From JAAYGD01 sp964428195 (GTDB lineage Bacteria; Bacillota_I; Bacilli_A; RF39; UBA660), in NCBI GenBank assembly GCA_964428195.1, contig CAYRXC010000006.1, forward strand, positions 1 to 34,597: a DNA stretch of 34,597 bases, read 5' to 3'. Within the stretch, counting starts at the first letter, position 1, and each line of letters begins with the position of its first letter. Positions 1 to 8,452 of this stretch are shown piece after piece. A program made the position numbers and the translations under genes. The notes beneath the pieces are model-generated. The model searched no databases, was not told the origin of the DNA, and saw nothing but the letters and a program-made list of their open reading frames with translations.

Positions 1-54
1 CCCTTGACCCTCTGCGTGCAAGGCAGATGCTCTAGCCAGCTGAGCTAATTCCCC
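1..54 (-). tRNA. tRNA-Ala (anticodon UGC), truncated by window edge
   Basis: On the minus strand the gene begins at 54 with GGGGAAT, followed by a D arm (GCTC...GAGC) and an anticodon stem TCTGC/GCAGA enclosing loop CTTGCAC, so the anticodon is TGC (Ala). The T arm and 3' acceptor lie beyond base 1. It is a separate transcription unit from the eight-gene tRNA cluster, with a promoter at 65-94 starting just after the permease stop. Confidence 0.93.
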
Positions 55-64
55 AGGCAAAGAG

Positions 65-94
65 ATTATAACATAAGTGATTTTCAAAAGTCAA
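65..94 (-). promoter_or_regulatory. Promoter for tRNA-Ala
   Basis: Minus strand reads TTGACT (89-94), an 18-base spacer, then TATAAT (65-70), with TG one base before the -10. Transcription would start about 4 bases upstream of the mature tRNA 5' end at 54. The -35 box directly abuts the stop codon of the permease gene (96-98). Confidence 0.75.
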
Positions 95-105
95 CTTATG
101 TTATA
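68..105. repeat. Perfect 12-bp inverted repeat between permease end and tRNA-Ala
   Basis: TATAACATAAGT (68-79) and ACTTATGTTATA (94-105) are perfect reverse complements separated by 14 bases. The right arm contains the permease stop codon and the left arm overlaps the tRNA-Ala -10 box. In the minus direction the hairpin is followed only by a weak T stretch (AATCTCTTT), so it could be a poor terminator for the ABC operon or a protein-binding site. The role is unresolved. Confidence 0.55.
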
Positions 106-1010
106 TCTTTTTTTATCATTTTTCTATATGTAAGCAAAAAGAACAGTATAGAAATCGATAAATATACTAATAATATTATATTAGCACTAATAACATCATT
201 CTTTTTCATTAAAGAATAATTTGTCTGATCAATATCAGGATCATATAAAGAAGATATATATCTACCTGTAAACATATTTAAAGAAGTGCTGTAAATTTCA
301 TTCTCTTCTTTTCCTTGTTCAACAAATTCCATAAATAAATTACCCAAATGAGAATTTAAATCCAGTATATATAGTTTGCTTTCATAATAAACATTTCTTT
401 GAATTGAAATCGACCTCAATATAGGCATAATACCAAAAGTACCAAGTACTAATAATACAAATAATATAATTGAAGGTACTTTTTTTCTAAACAGTGAAGA
501 TAGTAATGCTGAAAGAGAAGAAAATAATATTATTACAAATATTCCATATAAGATAAAACTAGGAACAATCTTAATTAATCCAATAAATACATCTCTATCA
601 ATTCTTGTAAATATAGAAAATAAAGCAAGGGAAATCAATAAAGTGGAGATAAAATAAATAAAAGTTCCCAGTACCAATCCAAGTATTTTTCCTATTATTA
701 TAGAAGACCTAGATACTGGTTTTGCAACCAATATTTTCATTGTTCCTTCATATTCTTCGGTCGCAAAGATATCTAATCCAAATATCATAATAAGCAATAT
801 CAAACCAATTCCGCCGATATAGAAAAATACAAGAGAAGTAAAAACTACTTTTAATGATTCTATTTGTGAAGGAATTGTAACCAATAAGGAGTTGTCTTTT
901 ATATTAGCTAATACTATTAATATTGTTATTATTATGGTTAGACTAATATAAATAGACATTATCAAAGGTTTAAACATATTCCTTAGTGTTTTATCAAAAA
1001 CCACTTTCAT
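96..1010 (-). CDS. ABC-2 type transporter permease
   Basis: A 304-residue integral membrane protein with about six hydrophobic segments (roughly residues 17-36, 56-80, 105-130, 148-168, 178-198 and 275-296). A cytoplasmic EEYEGTMKIL motif at 85-94 resembles the coupling region of ABC-2 permeases of the NatB/NosY type. The long loop between segments 5 and 6 (about 200-272) would be extracytoplasmic. It starts with ATG at 1010 behind AGGTGA and overlaps the end of the ATPase gene by 4 bases (ATGA), so the two are translationally coupled and presumably form one exporter. It is the last gene of a four-gene operon. The substrate cannot be read from the sequence; its partners suggest an envelope-related molecule. 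Confidence 0.85.
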   Translation of the reverse strand: MKVVFDKTLRNMFKPLIMSIYISLTIIITILIVLANIKDNSLLVTIPSQIESLKVVFTSLVFFYIGGIGLILLIMIFGLDIFATEEYEGTMKILVAKPVSRSSIIIGKILGLVLGTFIYFISTLLISLALFSIFTRIDRDVFIGLIKIVPSFILYGIFVIILFSSLSALLSSLFRKKVPSIILFVLLVLGTFGIMPILRSISIQRNVYYESKLYILDLNSHLGNLFMEFVEQGKEENEIYSTSLNMFTGRYISSLYDPDIDQTNYSLMKKNDVISANIILLVYLSISILFFLLTYRKMIKKDIT

Positions 1011-1939
1011 ATATTTTCACCTGCCTTCCCTGTCAAAATATTAGAATATACTTCATCCAAAGAAACATTAGCGTCCATTATATTTTTTAATACGATATTG
1101 TTTTCATAACAAACTCTTACTATTTCTCTCTTTACTTCTTCAATATTGTTTGTACTAATATTTAATTTACTTTCTACCAATTCCATTTTATTAACGTATG
1201 TTTTATCGATATTATCAATAATACTTTGATTGTTAGAAGTATCTACTATCAATAGATCATTATGTAATAATCTTTTAGCATCTTCTAGTGGACCATAAAA
1301 TAGTAATTTGCCTTGGTTAATCATTATTACATCTGTTATTATAAGTTCTAATTCTGTTAGAACATGTGAGCTTATAATCAATGTAATGTTTTTATCTTTC
1401 ACTAATCTTTTTAATGCATAAATTATCTCATATCTTGAAGTTGGATCTAGATTTGCGGTTGGCTCATCCAACATTAGTATTTTTGGATCATGAATCATTG
1501 CTTGTGCTAATCCAATCTTTTTTTTCATTCCAGTACTAAAATTTGAAACTTTTTTATACATAGAATCTCTTAAATTCATGAAATCGATTAATTCGATTGA
1601 TTTCTTGACAGAATTCTCATAATTTAATCCTCCCAATAACCCCATATAAATCAAATAATCGATACAATTCATATCACTATAAAAAGAAGGAAATTCAGGA
1701 GAGTATCCCAACATTTGTTTTGCTTCCAAACTTCCTATTTTATGACCACCAACAAAAGCTTCTCCACTCGTTGGAACTATTAAATCAGAAAGCATAGACA
1801 TAGTAGTTGTCTTTCCAGCACCATTAGGACCTAAAAAACCATATATTTTTCCAGGTTTAATATCGATAGTCAAATCATTTACAGCTATAAGATTTCCAAA
1901 TTTTTTTGTAAGATTCTTTATTTCAATAATACTATCCAT
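1007..1939 (-). CDS. ABC transporter ATP-binding protein
   Basis: A 310-residue ATPase of the ABC-2 exporter type. Walker A is GPNGAGKTT (37-45), the signature region is FSTGM (134-138, a degenerate form of LSGGQ usual for this subfamily), Walker B is ILMLDEP (154-160), and the switch histidine is H192 in SSH. The region after about residue 220 is an accessory C-terminal domain of the kind that pairs with ABC-2 permeases. The start ATG follows GAGGAGG and overlaps the 3' end of the propeller-protein gene by 8 bases; its own 3' end overlaps the permease by 4. The family assignment is secure; the cargo is unknown. Confidence 0.92.
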   Translation of the reverse strand: MDSIIEIKNLTKKFGNLIAVNDLTIDIKPGKIYGFLGPNGAGKTTTMSMLSDLIVPTSGEAFVGGHKIGSLEAKQMLGYSPEFPSFYSDMNCIDYLIYMGLLGGLNYENSVKKSIELIDFMNLRDSMYKKVSNFSTGMKKKIGLAQAMIHDPKILMLDEPTANLDPTSRYEIIYALKRLVKDKNITLIISSHVLTELELIITDVIMINQGKLLFYGPLEDAKRLLHNDLLIVDTSNNQSIIDNIDKTYVNKMELVESKLNISTNNIEEVKREIVRVCYENNIVLKNIMDANVSLDEVYSNILTGKAGENI

Positions 1940-4900
1940 AAATCCTCCTCAAATATTTAGATCTTTTTAGTTTGTGACCAAATGATAGAAATATTAGCAA
2001 TACTAATAAACTAGAGAATAAAAATAGCATTAATATGATATAAGGATTTGTTTTCTCTATTTTTATAGGAATTTCATAATTTTGAGTTTTGCCCCAAATA
2101 TCTGTTGATTTAAAAACTAAATCATATTCCCCTCTTTTAAGTACCAAATCAAAATTATCATCATATTCAGTAGATAATAAAACTCCCTGGTTATAAATTC
2201 TTACTACTCTCATATCTTCTTTTTCACTCTTATTTAATTTTATTTCTAATGGAGATTTGTATGTTTTATCTTTTTTTACATTTTCTACTTTAAAATCATT
2301 ATAAAAATCTATATTTAATGGGGATTTATTTGGTCCAATTCCAAAGATTATATTATCTTTTACCTTAATAGCTTCTGTAAAAAACGTGTTAATTTCAGAC
2401 AATATTTGGTCTTTACTTGAGTCATAAATAACACTTGTATTTCCTGGAGGTTTAATAATAAATAAACAATCACTATCTAATACTTCAATTATATTTTTTG
2501 CATAAAAATTTTCATCATTTTGCATCTTTTCATCATAAATATTTTGAAAATTAGAATCAAAGAATATTTCAGTTGTCCTTATTGGAGTATTAGATTTTTT
2601 GTTTATATCATAAATTTCTAGTATTACTTTTGACTGCGGATAATATTCTTCCTTCAAAATAAATATTTCTTTTTTCCCATCTTTATTAATATCTGATCCA
2701 ACTATAACAGTTTGATTCTTTGAATCATAATTAAACATAACAACCCCTTCTTGGTAAATCATACTATCTTCAATATATATTTCTTTTCTAGGTTCCGGGG
2801 AATTACCTTTAGAATGTTCTTTAGAATTATTTTCTATCTTATATATAATCGAACCATCTTTTCCGCTGAAAAAATTAAAGTTTAAATCTCCAGTCATTTC
2901 AACAAATTCATTAAATCCATCATCATTAATATCATAGTCTAAAAACATATATGGAAATCCATAGAAATTTATGTTTTCCATAATAAACAAATCAGATAAA
3001 TCCTTTCCTGAAATAGCCCTATATACTTGTTTATTGTCTTTATTTCTATCATTAATTATTATCTCGTGTATTCCATCGTTATTTAAATCTGGAATAAGAA
3101 CAGAATAATCTGTGTTTAATACATCTTTTGCATATGTAATCTTTTTATTATTCTTTACATAACTAACAATATTCCCACTTATCTTTGAAGTAAATAGAAA
3201 TGCTTGACTAGCTTCAATAGCAACAAGGTCATCAATAGTATCATTGTTAATATCTCCAACACCAAAAAGCTTTGAAGATTGAACATCCAAATATGAATTT
3301 AAAACCCCATACAAAGCAATATTTGAACCATTAATTATATTAGAATCAATAAGTAATTCCGAAACACCATCGTAATTCATATCTTTAATAGCTTTCATAT
3401 TATTCCCAATAAAATATGTTGGTATAGTTTTGCCATCTTTGACATATTGACCTGTTTTAATATTTTTGAAATTAATCACTTTCCCATTTACAGAATCAAT
3501 AATTAAAATGTAAGTAGATATTACCTTGTTATCTTCATCCAAGCTATTTAATAATGCTGAAATATCTTGTTTTCCGTCTTTATTAAAATCTTGAGACATG
3601 CTTATAGAAAATAGCCCATTATTTTTTATTTCTTCTGGAATAATATAATCCCAAATTGAAACCGTACTATCTAAACTCTCATATTTAGAAAGCTTATATA
3701 CTATTCCATTTGTCTTATAACTTGCATAAAAATTTTGATTAGATACATTTATTATTTCCGGAAAAGAATAACTATTATTGTTAATTAATACCTTTGAATA
3801 ATTAGAATCTAATATTACACTAAATAAACCAACTTGTTCTACTAATACTCCTTCTTTAGTACTTGTCATATATATACTATTCTTATTTTCTGAACTAATA
3901 AAGTTCCCTATGAATACTTTTGTTTCACTAACTTTTAACTTAGTTTCATATTCATATTTACCAATTATTAAATATCCATCTTTAATATTTAAAGGCACAA
4001 GAAAATATGTACCCATATCTAAAGGCTCATTGTTTACTAATTTTACATTTGGTACTTCTACATTATTTAGTTCTCGAAAATCATTTAAATCGACTGTAAT
4101 CATCCTTGGATTAAATGAATATGCTTTATCTCTTTCAATAGAATTAAAATATGCTTTTATTATTATTTTATCTTTATCTATTTGCATTTCAAAATTCTTA
4201 TAATATTCTGTATTTTTATTTGTTGGATTTACTTCATTCCCATAAGGATAACTTTCACTATAATAATATCTATTTAACAAATCTTTGTTTACTTCTATAA
4301 GTTCTAGCTTCTTTTTTAATTCACCCGTTTTATAATTAATTAAATATAAATTCCCGTTTTCTCCCAAAGCATATATATTGTCTTTATAAAATTCAACTTG
4401 CCATATATTTTGCTTAACACTATATTTTTTATCTTCAAAAGACACTTCAATATCATCTATTATCTTATTAGCCCATAATAATTTTCCGGATTTGCTATCA
4501 ATCAACTTTACTTCTCCTAATTGATTCGATAATGCTATCTCATAACTTAAATTATTATTTATGTCCTTTACTTGAGCTACATCCCAAATATTATCTTTGT
4601 CTTTGAATTTAAACTTTATTTTACCAGTTGATGAATCTAAAACATAAATAGAATAATCACTAATTACTACAATAGTGTTTCCTATTTGTTCAATTTTATA
4701 TATTTTTATGTTTTCATAATAGTAATCATCATATGAAGATTTCTTTTCTTGCAATACTTTTGACCATAATATTTTTTCTTCTTTTCCACTTACTGCTACC
4801 AAGTTATATAATCCCTTTTCACTATTAACTGCATATACAATGTCTTTAAAATTATCTTTATTAATATCATTTATTACGATAACACTTACTGGTTTTGAAC

Positions 4901-5120
4901 CTGTATCTATGTGCCTATATTCTTTTTCACTTTTTATATATACACCCGTATTAGACGCTAATATATAAGATTGTTTGCCACTAGTTTCATCAATATTAGT
5001 TATAATTGTCTTTTGTATTACGGAACCATCTACACCACTAGAAAAATTGTAAATGCTCTTATCTAAAGCATTTACATTTACAAATAAAACTAATGATAAT
5101 ACAAACAAAATTTTCTTCAT
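1932..5120 (-). CDS. Large secreted FG-GAP/VCBS-type propeller protein with C-terminal membrane anchor
   Basis: A 1062-residue protein. Residues 1-18 form a signal peptide (MKKILFVLSLVLFVNVNA), and a single hydrophobic helix at about 1027-1046 is followed by a basic tail (KLKRSKYLRR), so the bulk should be outside the cell and held by the C-terminus. Eight copies of a DxNxDGxxD/E-like calcium-loop motif are visible near residues 85, 186, 511, 580, 623, 678, 730 and 810. They match FG-GAP/VCBS (integrin-alpha-like) blades, with PQQ-like strands such as LIDSKSGKLLWA between them. A domain at about 950-1020 looks like an Ig-type fold (inferred). The gene overlaps its upstream neighbour by one base (TAATG) and the downstream ATPase by 8, so it is an integral operon member. 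The function is not recognised. Confidence 0.8.
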   Translation of the reverse strand: MKKILFVLSLVLFVNVNALDKSIYNFSSGVDGSVIQKTIITNIDETSGKQSYILASNTGVYIKSEKEYRHIDTGSKPVSVIVINDINKDNFKDIVYAVNSEKGLYNLVAVSGKEEKILWSKVLQEKKSSYDDYYYENIKIYKIEQIGNTIVVISDYSIYVLDSSTGKIKFKFKDKDNIWDVAQVKDINNNLSYEIALSNQLGEVKLIDSKSGKLLWANKIIDDIEVSFEDKKYSVKQNIWQVEFYKDNIYALGENGNLYLINYKTGELKKKLELIEVNKDLLNRYYYSESYPYGNEVNPTNKNTEYYKNFEMQIDKDKIIIKAYFNSIERDKAYSFNPRMITVDLNDFRELNNVEVPNVKLVNNEPLDMGTYFLVPLNIKDGYLIIGKYEYETKLKVSETKVFIGNFISSENKNSIYMTSTKEGVLVEQVGLFSVILDSNYSKVLINNNSYSFPEIINVSNQNFYASYKTNGIVYKLSKYESLDSTVSIWDYIIPEEIKNNGLFSISMSQDFNKDGKQDISALLNSLDEDNKVISTYILIIDSVNGKVINFKNIKTGQYVKDGKTIPTYFIGNNMKAIKDMNYDGVSELLIDSNIINGSNIALYGVLNSYLDVQSSKLFGVGDINNDTIDDLVAIEASQAFLFTSKISGNIVSYVKNNKKITYAKDVLNTDYSVLIPDLNNDGIHEIIINDRNKDNKQVYRAISGKDLSDLFIMENINFYGFPYMFLDYDINDDGFNEFVEMTGDLNFNFFSGKDGSIIYKIENNSKEHSKGNSPEPRKEIYIEDSMIYQEGVVMFNYDSKNQTVIVGSDINKDGKKEIFILKEEYYPQSKVILEIYDINKKSNTPIRTTEIFFDSNFQNIYDEKMQNDENFYAKNIIEVLDSDCLFIIKPPGNTSVIYDSSKDQILSEINTFFTEAIKVKDNIIFGIGPNKSPLNIDFYNDFKVENVKKDKTYKSPLEIKLNKSEKEDMRVVRIYNQGVLLSTEYDDNFDLVLKRGEYDLVFKSTDIWGKTQNYEIPIKIEKTNPYIILMLFLFSSLLVLLIFLSFGHKLKRSKYLRRIYG

Positions 5121-6703
5121 TATTTCCCCTTAATTTTCTCTTGACTTCTTACTATTTCAATAACCCTTTCTTCTCCATAAATCATTTTAAGCATCTCTGG
5201 AGAATTTATCTCTCTTCCCACTCCATCTCTAGGAACTATACAATCAAATAAGATCTTTCTTTCAATATCAGAATGTTTAGAAAAATATATATCTGGAGTT
5301 TTCTCTTCTTTCCAATAATCTATACCTTTTAATCTTATACTATCCATTATCGGAAGAACAAACTCTTCTATTTTCTTAAGTTCTGCTTTGTCTTTATCAA
5401 TTTGTATTTTAGAATCTTTTAAATCAAACTGTTTGTTAGCTGTTTCGCAATATACAATATAATTTCTAAATCTATAATAGAACTTTACTAGATTAAATAC
5501 ATTTTTAATCTCCTCATAGAAATCTCCCTTATCATATCTATCAAAACCATAATCCATTTCTTTTTTCCAATAATCTAATTCCCTAATTAATAGCAATCTA
5601 TCTTCAATAATAGAATAAAGATTCCCAGATTCACTTTCATATTTTACAACTTTATCTTCATTCTCTTTAGAAATAGTCTTCACACCATCAAATGTTCGAT
5701 ATTCAAATATTCCTTTATTGACCTTCAAAGGGATTAATTTAGGAGACAAAGAAGATATAGTATTTAAAATAGAAAATAAAATTGTAAGATACCTTTCTTG
5801 ATCTTGAACTGTTTCAATATCCTCTTCTATTATTTTAAATTGATTATTAAGTACTTCATAATAAGGTCTTAATTCAGGATGTTCTTTTATTTTTTCAAAA
5901 AAAACATGAATATCTCTACTTGATAGACGATGCTCTAACATTGCTATTTTAATAATATTTTGATCATCAGATAAAGGCTTTGAATATTTATCATTAAAGT
6001 CAAATAACTCACTCAATAAACTTAAAGCTTCTTTTTTTTCTCTTACTTGCTCTTTTGCTCTATTAAATCTATCAATTTCTAAGTGTGAATCCATCTTTTT
6101 TAAAAATTCTTCGTCTAACTGTTTTAGTTCTTCTTCTATTTTATTCATCAATATTAAAAACGAATTTTCATCTTCAACCCTAGTTTTTATTTTTAAAGAT
6201 TGAATCAATTCTTCAAGATCATGAAACAATTCTACTCTATTATTTTTCTCAAATTTATATTTTATTTCTTTTAACTTTGAATATCTTAAAAATATATTCT
6301 TTCTATTATTTTCATAACAAAAAATCATCTTTTTTTTACATTCAGATATATCATTACTGTTTTTTCTTTCTAATTCGGATTTTATTTTATCTTTAAATCT
6401 CTCTTTATCTAATATGATCCCATCAATCAATTTTATATCTTCGGAATCTATTACCGTTTTTAAGCCTCTTAATTCAGAAATGTATTTTTCTATCTTACCT
6501 ATTTCAGATTCAATAAAACTCTTTCTTTCAGAAATAATAATATCTAAATTGTCAAGCTCATAAAGTTTCTTAATATTTCTATTTTCGTCTCCCAAAAAGA
6601 CAATATCTCTATTGAGTTCAAATAACTCTACAATATATGGAATAAATTTAGAATCTATCTTGTTATTATTTAAAAAATCATTTAATATTTCAAAGTATTC
6701 CAT
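5120..6703 (-). CDS. Unrecognised cytoplasmic coiled-coil protein, first gene of ABC operon
   Basis: A 527-residue, highly charged, mostly helical protein without signal peptide or membrane segment. Probable coiled-coil stretches lie at about 50-110, 190-230 and 420-445. There is no P-loop, zinc motif or other catalytic signature I can identify. The ATG at 6703 has GAGAGG four bases upstream and its own promoter at 6725-6753. Its stop overlaps the start of the secreted propeller gene (TAATG). Its position first in an operon with an ABC exporter and a surface protein suggests a cytoplasmic partner or regulator of that machine, but no function should be assigned from sequence alone. Confidence 0.75.
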   Translation of the reverse strand: MEYFEILNDFLNNNKIDSKFIPYIVELFELNRDIVFLGDENRNIKKLYELDNLDIIISERKSFIESEIGKIEKYISELRGLKTVIDSEDIKLIDGIILDKERFKDKIKSELERKNSNDISECKKKMIFCYENNRKNIFLRYSKLKEIKYKFEKNNRVELFHDLEELIQSLKIKTRVEDENSFLILMNKIEEELKQLDEEFLKKMDSHLEIDRFNRAKEQVREKKEALSLLSELFDFNDKYSKPLSDDQNIIKIAMLEHRLSSRDIHVFFEKIKEHPELRPYYEVLNNQFKIIEEDIETVQDQERYLTILFSILNTISSLSPKLIPLKVNKGIFEYRTFDGVKTISKENEDKVVKYESESGNLYSIIEDRLLLIRELDYWKKEMDYGFDRYDKGDFYEEIKNVFNLVKFYYRFRNYIVYCETANKQFDLKDSKIQIDKDKAELKKIEEFVLPIMDSIRLKGIDYWKEEKTPDIYFSKHSDIERKILFDCIVPRDGVGREINSPEMLKMIYGEERVIEIVRSQEKIKGK

Positions 6704-6724
6704 ATAACCTCTCTTCTATTATAC

Positions 6725-6753
6725 ATAATAGCATTTTATAGATTTTTTATCAA
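6725..6753 (-). promoter_or_regulatory. Promoter of the four-gene ABC/propeller operon
   Basis: Minus strand reads TTGATA (6748-6753), a 17-base spacer, then an extended -10 TGC-TATTAT (6725-6730). The start site would be near 6718, giving a leader of about 15 bases. The -35 box lies inside the T tract of the upstream gene's terminator, so termination and initiation signals are interleaved. Confidence 0.75.
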
Positions 6754-6778
6754 TAAAAAAGGATTCATAGAATCCTTT
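6750..6778 (-). terminator. Intrinsic terminator after RsgI-like gene
   Basis: AAAGGATTC (6758-6766) and GAATCCTTT (6770-6778) form a 9-bp stem with a 3-base loop. On the minus strand it is followed by TTTTTTATTG. It ends the DUF3048-DUF368-RsgI-like unit. Confidence 0.85.
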
Positions 6779-6791
6779 AATACACATTACT

Positions 6792-7565
6792 TTACCTATT
6801 GTTTTGATTTGGACTTCCGCTACCAGATTCTTGTTGATTATTTTGTTGAGTAGTTCCGTTTTGCTCTTGATTTTGTTCTTGAGATGAGTTTTCTTTTTGA
6901 TTATTTTCCATATGTTCACTTTTTAATTCTTGCTTTTGATTTTCCCAAGTTTCTTTAAGTTGTTCTTTATTTTGATTAGCTTCTTCATGTCTTTCTTCTA
7001 CTGCAGATTTAATATGGCCTTGAATTTCTTTCATTTCCATTTCTACTAATTCTTCTTCATTTAACTCTGGATTTAATTCAACTGCTTTAGAAATAATAAG
7101 CATTTTACCATAACTAATTTCATATTCATCGGCTGCTGTTTTTATATCTTCAGTAACACCTTTAACTGTCAATGTAGCATTATAATTTTTTTCTTGTATA
7201 TGGGCTTCTATTTTTGTTTTAATTACATTTTCAAGTGACAATCTAGTGTCTTCAGATGCATTCATTACCATAAGTTCAATATTATTTTGTAACATTCCGA
7301 TTTCCTCTGTTGAATCAATTATTTCCTCAGTAACATCCTCTATTGGTTTTCCAATTAAATCCATGTCTGACAACAAAACATCAGCGTCTTCATTAAGTGG
7401 ATTAACCTCCTTTACAATATTATCTGAATCTACACCAAGTTCAACTTCAGGATTTATAGTTAAAAGAACATAGCTTAACTCTCCCGAATTCTTTTGGCTT
7501 ACGAACACATATATTGCTACTGCTGCAAGTAAAACAATTAAAATGATTGGCAAAACTTTTTTCAT
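6792..7565 (-). CDS. Membrane-anchored protein with RsgI-like ectodomain
   Basis: A 257-residue protein. Residues 5-23 form an N-terminal membrane helix with a very short cytoplasmic N-terminus (MKKV). Then comes a segment, YVLLTINPEVELGVD, followed by a V..VNPLNEDADVLL continuation that matches the juxtamembrane extracellular domain of RsgI anti-sigma factors, including the Asn-Pro pair where RsgI is reported to cleave itself. The C-terminal quarter (about 185-257) is a Q/N/E-rich, low-complexity, probably disordered tail. Unlike true RsgI it has no cytoplasmic anti-sigma domain, and no sigma-I gene is adjacent. It is preceded by GGAGG and lies about 53 bases after the DUF368 gene, probably in the same operon. 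Annotated as RsgI-like ectodomain protein, function unknown. Confidence 0.75.
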   Translation of the reverse strand: MKKVLPIILIVLLAAVAIYVFVSQKNSGELSYVLLTINPEVELGVDSDNIVKEVNPLNEDADVLLSDMDLIGKPIEDVTEEIIDSTEEIGMLQNNIELMVMNASEDTRLSLENVIKTKIEAHIQEKNYNATLTVKGVTEDIKTAADEYEISYGKMLIISKAVELNPELNEEELVEMEMKEIQGHIKSAVEERHEEANQNKEQLKETWENQKQELKSEHMENNQKENSSQEQNQEQNGTTQQNNQQESGSGSPNQNNR

Positions 7566-7618
7566 CTTTCCTCCTTATAATAACAAAGTTACTACTTTTC
7601 ACATAAAAAATCAAATAT

Positions 7619-8443
7619 CTATTTTTTTATACTCAATAGAGAAAATTTATAAGAGAATATAAAGCTTAATACTAATATCAATAATGAAATAACTCCTTGA
7701 ATATCAAAAGTTATTCCAGGATAAATTGCAAATACCGAGCCAGTCACAAATCCGATAATAATGCTATAAGTTTTACAATAATGTTTGTTTAATAAAAGAT
7801 TCATCAATTTTATAAATATAAAAACTCCAAAGATAACTCCAAGTAATAATACTATAAATTGAATATAATTTTGACTAATCATTTTTACTGGATCAGTAAT
7901 CAAGTTTATAAAATACTCATATGTTCCAATAAGCATCAACATAAATGAACTGCTTATTCCTGGAACAATTTTTCCTAAAGAAAAGATAATCCCGGTAATA
8001 AACAAATATACTAATGATTGAGTTTCACTAACATTTACTATAGATAAATCTACCAAATCTTTACCTAAAATAAATATCAATAATGAGACTACAAACGAAA
8101 ACAGTATAAATATATTATTGGGTTTACCTTTCTCTTTTGTTTTACTAATTAATTTTGGAATACTACCCAGTATCAATCCTATAAAGAAGAAATACGGCTG
8201 TACAAAATTCTCTTCGAAAAGAAGAAACTTAATCAAATTGCCTAATAAAAACACTCCAACAAGCGCACCAACAATAATTGGAAATATAAACCTAATATTT
8301 TGCTTTGGCTTCTTAAAGAAATTATTTAAAGAATATACAATATCATCATATATATTTAATATAACGGCAATGACTCCTCCACTTACTCCTGGAAGAATCA
8401 AACCTATTCCGATAATCAGCCCATAGAGCATTTTTGTAAACAT
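7619..8443 (-). CDS. DUF368 family membrane protein (PopT-like polyprenyl-phosphate transporter)
   Basis: A 274-residue polytopic protein. The two halves each carry the family hallmark: LILPGVSGG near residue 18 and GKIVPGISSS near residue 156, an internal repeat typical of DUF368. Members of this family (PopT) have been described as transporters that return undecaprenyl phosphate across the membrane for reuse in peptidoglycan and other surface-polymer synthesis. The length is normal. The gene starts 9 bases after the DUF3048 gene with a weak Shine-Dalgarno (GGAGAAAAA), consistent with cotranscription. Family membership is firm; the exact lipid is by analogy. Confidence 0.88.
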   Translation of the reverse strand: MFTKMLYGLIIGIGLILPGVSGGVIAVILNIYDDIVYSLNNFFKKPKQNIRFIFPIIVGALVGVFLLGNLIKFLLFEENFVQPYFFFIGLILGSIPKLISKTKEKGKPNNIFILFSFVVSLLIFILGKDLVDLSIVNVSETQSLVYLFITGIIFSLGKIVPGISSSFMLMLIGTYEYFINLITDPVKMISQNYIQFIVLLLGVIFGVFIFIKLMNLLLNKHYCKTYSIIIGFVTGSVFAIYPGITFDIQGVISLLILVLSFIFSYKFSLLSIKK

Positions 8444-8452
8444 TTTTTTCTC

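Noticed and set aside
3910..4203. Plus-strand 97-codon open frame
   Set aside because: It is antisense within the propeller gene, without ribosome site or recognisable protein features; a shadow of the AT-rich coding strand.
6719..6919. Minus-strand 66-codon frame overlapping the end of the RsgI-like gene
   Set aside because: It is an alternative frame of the same strand, spanning the terminator, with Lys-rich random composition.
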